From DATKWS01 sp035529435 (GTDB taxonomy: Bacteria; Krumholzibacteriota; Krumholzibacteriia; Krumholzibacteriales; Krumholzibacteriaceae), in assembly GCA_035529435.1 (NCBI GenBank), contig DATKWS010000006.1:1-5345 (forward strand): a DNA stretch of 5,345 bases, given 5' to 3'. The stretch's first letter is position 1; every line of letters begins with the position of its first letter. The notes under the pieces were generated by a model, which was not told the origin of the DNA, did not search any database, and saw nothing but the letters and a program-made list of their open reading frames with translations. Below are positions 1 through 4,752 of the stretch, in pieces. The translations under genes and the position numbers were made by a program.

Positions 1-527
1 GTTACGGCACGGCCGGAACAATCATCGATCGATTCGCCCCGCACGCGGGACACTCTCCGCCTCCGGTCGAGCGGCTCGCCTTCCTCGACGGGCTTTGCTC
101 GCTCGCCGGAGGGCGCTCGGATCGGGGGCATCGAAGATTCACCGCGCTGGCAGCGGCGCACCCGGCCTCGCCGCACCGACGCCCCGCAGCATTCCTCGCC
201 GGGAAGGCTTCCGAGGGACCGCACCTTCCGCGCAGAAATCCGGCCCTTGCGTCGGTTCTTTCCGCCCTGCTGCCCGGATCGGGACAGCTCTACACGGGCC
301 GCCGCTTCGACGCCTTCCGGCACTTCATATTCAACGGCCTCCTCATATATACCACCTATCAGCTGTTCAGCGAGGAGCACTACACGGGCGGATATCTCAT
401 GGCCGGGATCGCGCTGCCGTTCTACCTGGGCAATATATTCGGCGCCGGGCGGAGCGCGGAGCATTTCAACGCCGAAACGCGCGCCGCGCACCTCGCGCGA
501 TGGATCGAGGAGGCCGGCGGCAGGTGA
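1..527 (+). CDS. C-terminal part of a membrane-associated protein with a PGSGQLYTGR motif (5' end outside window)
   Basis: A reading frame open from base 3 to the TGA at 525-527 gives about 174 residues, with no start needed inside the window. The first 80 or so residues are Ala/Arg/Leu-rich and include a stretch (ERLAFLDGLCSLAGGR) that could be a degenerate TPR-like helix pair. Then comes LSALLPGSGQLYTGRRFDAF (codons about 261-317), followed by two hydrophobic segments (FIFNGLLIYTTYQLF and YLMAGIALPFYLGNIFGAG) and a short charged tail ending in EEAGGR. The 'SA.LPG.GQ.Y.G' pattern followed by small hydrophobic helices is typical of small membrane domains of the DUF5683/TM2-like kind, often placed after TPR-type repeats. 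I see no catalytic motif, so no function is assigned. Other long open frames over the same bases (95-649, 247-540) lack these patterns and look like shadows. The frame is well supported; the family name is only a resemblance. Confidence 0.72.
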   Translation, partial: YGTAGTIIDRFAPHAGHSPPPVERLAFLDGLCSLAGGRSDRGHRRFTALAAAHPASPHRRPAAFLAGKASEGPHLPRRNPALASVLSALLPGSGQLYTGRRFDAFRHFIFNGLLIYTTYQLFSEEHYTGGYLMAGIALPFYLGNIFGAGRSAEHFNAETRAAHLARWIEEAGGR

Positions 528-571
528 ATCGCCGGGATAGAGCTTTTAGGAAGGACAACGCCATTAAATCC

Positions 572-600
572 TTGATTTTTTCGAAACATTTCGCTAGTTT
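572..600 (+). promoter_or_regulatory. Candidate sigma-70-type promoter for the S9 peptidase gene
   Basis: TTGATT (572-577) matches four of six bases of the -35 consensus. After a 17-bp spacer, TAGTTT (595-600) keeps the three most conserved -10 positions (T1, A2, T6). The site lies in a clearly AT-rich stretch (about 545-670) between two GC-rich genes, as expected for a promoter. Transcription would start near 607 and leave a leader of about 65 nt. The spacer holds the perfect palindrome CGAAA-CA-TTTCG (582-593), which could be an operator or chance. The call rests on motif matching by eye; the lineage's own promoter consensus is unknown. Confidence 0.38.
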
Positions 601-651
601 CCCTCGTTTACAAGGGTACTGTTTGGAATCTTTCAGTTGTGGGGATTAAAA

Positions 652-674
652 CATGAAAAAGGAGGTTTTTCATG
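652..674 (+). promoter_or_regulatory. Start-site hairpin: Shine-Dalgarno in the loop, start codon in the stem
   Basis: CATGAAAAA (652-660) and TTTTTCATG (666-674) are perfect 9-bp reverse complements around the 5-nt loop GGAGG (661-665). The loop is the Shine-Dalgarno core of the downstream gene (6 nt before the ATG), and the ATG at 672-674 is the last part of the 3' arm. In mRNA the start codon would be paired with the upstream ATG-containing arm while the ribosome-binding site sits exposed in the loop. Because the stem is mostly A-U, it could melt easily. The pairing is read directly; a regulatory effect is inference. Confidence 0.55.
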
Positions 675-3404
675 AAACGATCGATGCTCATACTGGCCCT
701 CATTCTGCTGCTCATCGGCAGCGTGGCGGCGCAGGAGCTCGACTATCTCGAGAAGCTGCCCCCGATCATCGACCGGGACATCTTCTTCGGTGACCCGGAG
801 ATCGCGGGGGGACAGCTCTCGCCGGACGGCGCCATGCTCTCGTTCCTCAAGCCTTTCAAGGGAAAACTCAACATCTGGATCAAGACAATCGACGAGCCGT
901 TCGAGGATGCCCGTCCGATCACGGCCGACACGAACCGCGCCGTGCGCAACTACACCTGGTCGTGGGACAGCCGCTGGATCCTCTACGTCCAGGACAAGGG
1001 TGGGGATGAAAATTTCCTCGCGTACCGGGTCGATCCGTACGCCGATCCCGCGCCGGGCCAGGAGGTGCCCGAGGCGGCGTGCCTCACACCGTTCGAGGGC
1101 GTGCGCGTTATGCTGTACTCAGCCCCGAGGAGCATGCCCGATATCGCTTTCGTCGGCCTGAACGACCGTGACGAGCGGTACCACGATCTGTACAAGCTCG
1201 AGATATCGACCGGCAAGCTCACGCTGATGCGCGAGAACTCGGAGGAGCTCAACCTCCAGGGATGGATTTTCGACCTGGAGGGAAATCTCCGCATGGCGAT
1301 GCGTGAAACGGACGACGGCGGGACCGATCTGCTCCGCATCGACGGCGACGATTTCGTTTCGGTATACACGACGACCAACGAGGAGAACGCGGGGCCCGTC
1401 CGTTTCCACAAGGACGGAAAGCGCGTCTACATAGAGACGAACAAGGGTGAGGACGTCAACCTCAGCCGCCTGATCCTCTTCGATCCCGTAACGCTGAACG
1501 AAGAGATCGTCGAGATGGATCCCAAGAAGCAGGTCGATTTCGGCGGCGTCGAGTTCTCCAACAAGACGGACGAGATGGTCGCCACCTACTACGTCGGCGA
1601 CCGCCTCCGCACCTATTTCAAGGACAAGGAATTCGAAAATGCATACAAGAAGCTGGTCAAGCAGCTTCCCGAGGGGGACGTCTACTTCGGGCCGGCGACG
1701 CTCGATGACCGGCTCTGGCTGGTGACCGTGACCAAGGATACCGATCCGGGCGCCCGCTACCTGTATGATATGCAGACGGGCGAGGTCAAGTTCCTCTACC
1801 GGCCGCGTCCCGAGCTTCCCGTCGAGCACCTCGCGCCGATGGAGCCGGTCAGGTACACGGCCCGCGACGGCCTCGAGATCTCCGGCTACCTGACGGTGCC
1901 GAAGGGGATCAAGAAGAAAAACCTCGCCGTCGTCGTGCTTCCCCACGGCGGACCGTGGGCCCGCGATTACTGGGGATACGATCCCTACTCGCAGTTCCTC
2001 GCGAACCGCGGCTACGCCGTCTTCCAGCCGAACTTCCGGGCCTCGACCGGTTTCGGAAAGGCGTTCTTCAACGCCGGCAAGAAGCAGTGGGGTCTCACGA
2101 TGCAGGACGATATCACCGACGGCGTCAAGTACCTGATCGACAAGGGGTGGGTGAATCCCGACAAGGTCGCGATATTCGGCGGCTCGTACGGCGGGTACGC
2201 GACTCTGGCGGGCCTCGCCTTCACGCCGGATATCTACGCGGCGGGTGTCGACTACGTCGGCGTATCGAACATGCTGACCTTCCTCAACTCGATCCCGGCA
2301 TACTGGGAAACGGCGCGGAAGTTCCTCAACGAACAGGTCGGCGATCCCGAGAATCCCGAGGACATGGAGCGGCTGAAGGCTACTTCCCCGCTCTTCTCGG
2401 CGGACAACATTCAGGCGCCGCTCCTCGTCGTCCAGGGGGCCAATGACCCCCGCGTCAAGAAGCCCGAGTCGGACCAGATCGTCATCGCGATGCGCGAACG
2501 GAACCTTCCGGTCGAGTATCTCGTTGCGGCCGACGAGGGACACGGCTTCCTCGGCGTCGAGAACCGCCAGGCGATGGTCGTCGCCATGGAGAAGTTCCTC
2601 GCAAAGCACATCGGCGGGCGGTACCAGGAATCGGTCAAGCCGGACATCGCCAAACGGCTCGAGGAAATCACCGTGGACGTCGCCTCGGTGACGCTCGAAA
2701 AGCCCGAGGCCGACCCCGAGGCTGCAAAGACCGCGCCGCTCCCGAAGGTCGATACGGCCCTTCTGAAACCGATGACCCTGAACTACAAGGCGACCGTGAC
2801 TCGCGCCGGCCAGGAGATCGCGGTCGACATCACGCGGACGTACGAGCAGGCGACCGAAAACGGAAGGGACGTGTGGCGCACCACGACGACACAGACCTCG
2901 CCGGAGGGGACGGCGACCGACGTCTTCCTGGTCGACCGGACCACCCTGCTCCCGATACACCGGAGCGTGGAACAGGGCCAGATCGCGGTCGAGATGGAAT
3001 ACACCCCCGAGACGGTGACGGGCACGATCAGCATGGGCCCCCAGGTGATGCCGATCAACACCACGCTGGAGGCGCCGGTATTCGGCGGTGATACGGCCAT
3101 GGAGATCGCACTCGAGGCCCTGCCGCTCACGAGCGGGTACAAGACGACACTGCGCGTCTTCGAGCTGATCACGCAGCGGTCGCGCACCATGCTGCTCGAG
3201 GTGACCGGCATGGAGGATGTGACCGTTCCGGCGGGCTCGTTCGAGGCGTACAAGGTCGAGCTGAAGCCCCTCGATGGCGAGCTGGGCGGCGGCACGCTCT
3301 TCATCAGCGAGAAGGATCCGCGCTGCATCGTGCGGGGAACGATCCAGCTCCCCGCGGCGATGGGCGGCGGCACCGCAACATCCGAGCTGGTGGGGATGAA
3401 GTAA
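672..3404 (+). CDS. Secreted S9 family (prolyl oligopeptidase-type) serine peptidase with C-terminal DUF3108-like domain
   Basis: This encodes a 910-residue exported serine peptidase or acyl-peptide hydrolase. The ATG at 672 has an ideal GGAGG 6 nt upstream. Residues 1-20 form a Sec signal peptide (MKRS, a Leu/Ile core, then SVAA before Gln21); there is no lipobox Cys, so a periplasmic or extracellular product is likely. Residues about 40-385 resemble the beta-propeller of S9 enzymes (GGQLSPDGAMLSFL, YTWSWDSRWILYVQDKGGDENF). The alpha/beta hydrolase domain runs from about 391 to 650: oxyanion-hole HGGP (425-428), NFRASTGFG (454-462), nucleophile GGSYGG (Ser505), Asp592 in GANDPRV and His624 in DEGHGF, so the triad is intact. 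A charged, Pro-rich linker (about 655-695) leads to an extra domain at about 697-910, with alternating beta-type segments and VTVPAGSFEAYKVEL, reminiscent of DUF3108. Many S9 enzymes end soon after the hydrolase domain. The substrate cannot be told from sequence. It has its own putative promoter and terminator, so it is probably monocistronic. Confidence 0.93.
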   Translation: MKRSMLILALILLLIGSVAAQELDYLEKLPPIIDRDIFFGDPEIAGGQLSPDGAMLSFLKPFKGKLNIWIKTIDEPFEDARPITADTNRAVRNYTWSWDSRWILYVQDKGGDENFLAYRVDPYADPAPGQEVPEAACLTPFEGVRVMLYSAPRSMPDIAFVGLNDRDERYHDLYKLEISTGKLTLMRENSEELNLQGWIFDLEGNLRMAMRETDDGGTDLLRIDGDDFVSVYTTTNEENAGPVRFHKDGKRVYIETNKGEDVNLSRLILFDPVTLNEEIVEMDPKKQVDFGGVEFSNKTDEMVATYYVGDRLRTYFKDKEFENAYKKLVKQLPEGDVYFGPATLDDRLWLVTVTKDTDPGARYLYDMQTGEVKFLYRPRPELPVEHLAPMEPVRYTARDGLEISGYLTVPKGIKKKNLAVVVLPHGGPWARDYWGYDPYSQFLANRGYAVFQPNFRASTGFGKAFFNAGKKQWGLTMQDDITDGVKYLIDKGWVNPDKVAIFGGSYGGYATLAGLAFTPDIYAAGVDYVGVSNMLTFLNSIPAYWETARKFLNEQVGDPENPEDMERLKATSPLFSADNIQAPLLVVQGANDPRVKKPESDQIVIAMRERNLPVEYLVAADEGHGFLGVENRQAMVVAMEKFLAKHIGGRYQESVKPDIAKRLEEITVDVASVTLEKPEADPEAAKTAPLPKVDTALLKPMTLNYKATVTRAGQEIAVDITRTYEQATENGRDVWRTTTTQTSPEGTATDVFLVDRTTLLPIHRSVEQGQIAVEMEYTPETVTGTISMGPQVMPINTTLEAPVFGGDTAMEIALEALPLTSGYKTTLRVFELITQRSRTMLLEVTGMEDVTVPAGSFEAYKVELKPLDGELGGGTLFISEKDPRCIVRGTIQLPAAMGGGTATSELVGMK

Positions 3405-3410
3405 CCGGCC

Positions 3411-3446
3411 GGGCGGGAGCCTGGGCGGGAGCTCGAGCGGGAACGA
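3411..3446 (+). repeat. Short tandem repeat, 12-bp period, degenerate third copy
   Basis: Six bases after the peptidase stop codon, GGGCGGGAGC occurs twice exactly (3411-3420 and 3423-3432), with a weaker third unit, GAGCGGGAACGA (3435-3446), at the same 12-bp spacing. It is noncoding and merges into the following hairpin. Its role is unknown; it may simply be local slippage in GC-rich sequence. Confidence 0.5.
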
Positions 3447-3465
3447 TCCCGTTCGTGCCGCTTGA
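3433..3465 (+). other. Bulged stem-loop downstream of the S9 peptidase gene
   Basis: GAACG (3441-3445) pairs with CGTTC (3450-3454) around the loop ATCC. AGCGG (3436-3440) pairs with CCGCT (3458-3462), leaving a 3-nt bulge GTG (3455-3457). A G-U pair and two further pairs (TC 3433-3434 with GA 3464-3465) can extend the base. No T-tract follows, so this is not itself an intrinsic terminator. It could protect the mRNA 3' end or help pausing before the terminator 19 bp downstream. Confidence 0.45.
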
Positions 3466-3483
3466 AAAGCAGTTAGTTGCAAC

Positions 3484-3525
3484 GAGGCGCTCCCCCCTCA
3501 AGGGGGAGCGCCTCTCATTTTCGTT
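3484..3525 (+). terminator. Rho-independent terminator of the S9 peptidase gene
   Basis: GAGGCGCTCCCCC (3484-3496) and GGGGGAGCGCCTC (3502-3514) form a perfect 13-bp GC-rich stem with the 5-nt loop CTCAA. It is followed by TCATTTTCGTT (3515-3525), an interrupted T-tract. The position, 80 bp after the peptidase stop and before a convergent gene remnant, fits a terminator for plus-strand transcription. Read on the minus strand the stem is followed by GTTGCAAC rather than T's, so it is probably not an efficient two-way terminator. Confidence 0.85.
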
Positions 3526-3567
3526 AGATTATCACCGTAACCGCTACCATTGCGGGAAATACCCGAA

Positions 3568-4100
3568 TCACTCCCTCTTCACGGTCCCGATGAGACCCTT
3601 CCAGTCGATCCACCCTCCCGCACCCCTGATCCACCTCTCGAACCAGGCGAGCTCCGCCTGCATCTTGGCTAACTGGTATCGCATATCGCTGATATGATGC
3701 CCCGTGTTGGGGTAGACGATGAATTCGACCGGCACACCCATCTTCTTCAGGCCGTGTAGAGCTCTTCCCCCTGTGACTTTGGTATTATTCGATCATTCTC
3801 GCCGAAGTGGATCAGCGTCGGTGTCACGGCGTTCCCGATATATTTCAAGGGGGACAGATCGATATAGCGCTCCCGGCTGTCATACGGGGTACCGCCTAAA
3901 TAGTATTCACAGGAGAATTGCGTTTCGGCATACAGGGAAACCCAGTTCGCCACACCGGCGCCGGTGGAGATCGCCCTGAAGCGATCAGTGGATACGAGGG
4001 CCCAGTTGGCGAACACGCCTCCGGCGCTCCACCCCATGATGCCCATGATGTCGGGATGGACGATTCCCCGTTCGATCAGGTGATCCACGTCGATGAGCTC
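3568..4100 (-). pseudogene. Broken remnant of a second S9-type alpha/beta hydrolase (5'-truncated, -1 frameshift)
   Basis: Read on the minus strand, this encodes the last 175 or so residues of a prolyl oligopeptidase-like hydrolase. It runs VDHLIERGIVHPD, then the nucleophile elbow GWSAGG (Ser codon 4026-4028), HFGENDR (Asp codon 3792-3794) and YPNTGHH (His codon 3697-3699), ending with an AWFERWIRG tail and TGA at 3570-3568. All three catalytic residues survive. The frame breaks near 3750: GEELYTA runs into TGA at 3749-3747, while LKKMGVPVEFIVYP continues in the neighbouring frame from 3750. This is consistent with loss of one C (GCCCTG to GCCTG). Upstream of about 4095 the similarity stops. 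The N-terminal half, including any HGG oxyanion motif, is missing, and the sequence becomes the antisense of another gene. The WF.RWI tail and GWSAGG elbow mark a different S9 subgroup from the neighbouring intact peptidase, so it is not a recent copy of it. A sequencing error could explain the frameshift but not the truncation. Confidence 0.85.
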
Positions 4101-4103
4101 TAC
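4085..4103. other. Junction where two oppositely oriented gene fragments meet
   Basis: To the left, minus-strand codons encode VDHLIERG of the hydrolase remnant. To the right, plus-strand codons encode ELYADPARS of the secreted-protein remnant. Each gene should continue across this point but does not. The breakpoint can only be placed to within about 20 bp, because the bases around CGTCGATGAGCTCTAC read acceptably in either gene. No terminal inverted repeat, transposase or att-like core is seen, so a rearrangement scar or an assembly join are both possible. Confidence 0.65.
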
Positions 4104-4568
4104 GCCGATCCGGCGCGTTCGATGGCGGCGAGCTTCCTCGAGGCCCAGCGGCGGATGCTTGAGGACGCGGAGCTCGATGCGCCTACCAGGCTCGTCGCGC
4201 GGTCGATGTGCTTCTTCGGCGATCCGCTCGCCCCGCTGAACGAGCTTTCGGTCGTAGTGGCCGCCGAGCGGCCCGAAGCGCCGCCGGTCTTCGCGCTCCG
4301 GCAAAATGTCCCCAACCCGTTCAATCCGGTGACGGCGATCAGGTACTCGATCCCCGAGGCGGGGCGGGTGAGGCTGACGGTGCATGACGTGGCGGGGCGA
4401 TTGGTGCGGACTCTGGTGGACGAGGAGCAGGCGCCGCGTGCGGGGGGATTCTCCATCGGTTGGAACGGCACCAACGACGCGGGACGAGCGGTCGCGAGCG
4501 GCGTCTACTTCTGCCGGCTCTCGGCGAACGAATCATCGCAGACGAAGAAGATGGTGGTTCTGAAATAG
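4092..4568 (+). pseudogene. 5'-truncated secreted protein tail with C-terminal FlgD-like sorting module, possibly from a C25 (gingipain-like) peptidase
   Basis: About 158 residues up to the TAG at 4566-4568. The first part (ELYADPARSMAASFLEAQRRML, then RSMCFFGDPLAPLN) resembles the end of a catalytic domain. The '.FGDP...LN' phrase is reminiscent of the close of C25 gingipain-like peptidases, but this is weak. From about 4287 to the end there is a clear FlgD-Ig-type beta-sandwich sorting module: NVPNPFNPVTAIRYSIP, DVAGRLVRTLVDEE, WNGTNDAGRAVASGVYFCRL and the terminal KKMVVLK. Such modules sit at the C-terminus of exported proteins and are often linked to type IX-like secretion or surface anchoring. 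No signal peptide or N-terminal domain is present. The frame stays open leftwards to an ATG at 3918, but that extension lies antisense to conserved hydrolase codons, so it is not ancestral coding sequence. An automatic caller would probably report 3918-4568 as an intact gene. Confidence 0.72.
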
Positions 4569-4596
4569 GCATCCGTTCGATACCCAGCTCGACAGC

Positions 4597-4627
4597 GCCT
4601 CGATCCGGGGGAACGGATCGTGAAGGC
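4597..4627 (+). other. Bulged stem-loop in the convergent intergenic region
   Basis: CGATCCG (4601-4607) pairs perfectly with CGGATCG (4614-4620) around the loop GGGGAA. GCCT (4597-4600) pairs with AGGC (4624-4627), with TGA (4621-4623) as a 3-nt bulge. It begins 28 bp after the stop at 4568. No T-tract follows on either strand. A competing 8-bp pairing exists: ATCCGTTC (4571-4578) with GAACGGAT (4611-4618). It may help end or protect transcripts of the convergent genes; this is unproven. Confidence 0.45.
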
Positions 4628-4646
4628 ACGGGTCACGGAATGAGAG

Positions 4647-4663
4647 TTGAAACAATTGAAACA
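4647..4663 (+). repeat. Two tandem TTGAAACA octamers
   Basis: TTGAAACA occurs at 4647-4654 and 4656-4663, separated by a single A, in otherwise GC-rich intergenic sequence. No convincing -10 element follows at the right distance. A protein-binding site is possible but nothing else supports it. Confidence 0.35.
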
Positions 4664-4736
4664 GGTGGAGCGGGGCGATGGGCATGCCGTGCGCAGAATG
4701 CTGAGAAAAAGTTTTGAGAGGGCGGTGGAGAGGAGC

Positions 4737-4752
4737 GACCTCAAGCGAGGTC
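4737..4752. repeat. Small inverted repeat over the activator stop codon
   Basis: GACCTC (4737-4742) and GAGGTC (4747-4752) form a perfect 6-bp stem with a 4-nt loop. On the minus strand the loop and 3' arm contain the TGA stop codon of the sigma-54 activator. No T-run follows directly; the nearest, TTTTT, lies about 30 nt further along the minus strand. It is too weak to call a terminator. Confidence 0.35.

Noticed and set aside
514..547. Possible terminator after the first gene: CCGGCG (514-519) with CGCCGG (530-535), TTTT at 544-547
   Set aside because: The stem is only 6 bp, the loop of 10 nt contains the stop codon, and the T's are short and 8 nt away. Too weak to call.
1119..3482. A very long minus-strand open frame (787 codons) opposite the S9 peptidase
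   Set aside because: It is antisense to a gene with signal peptide, ideal SD and intact catalytic motifs. Its translation is Arg/Leu/Asp-rich without domain motifs, typical of shadow frames in GC-rich DNA.
3568..4100. The hydrolase remnant as a partial duplicate of the intact S9 peptidase
   Set aside because: The nucleophile elbow (GWSAGG versus GGSYGG), the Asp and His contexts and the C-terminal tail all differ. They belong to different S9 subgroups.
3756..4103. GAGCTCTAC as a 9-bp inverted repeat (3756-3764 on minus, 4095-4103 on plus) flanking the hydrolase core, suggesting an invertible segment
   Set aside because: The core already joins its left flank in the natural hydrolase order (GEELYTA followed by LKKMGVPVEF, with only a 1-base slip), so no inversion between these copies is needed. 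A 9-mer containing a SacI palindrome and coding 'ELY' can recur by chance.
4641..4717. Small plus-strand reading frame (ATG at about 4640, 25 codons, MRVETIETGG...)
   Set aside because: There is no Shine-Dalgarno, no recognisable composition and no partner gene. It lies in a convergent intergenic region.
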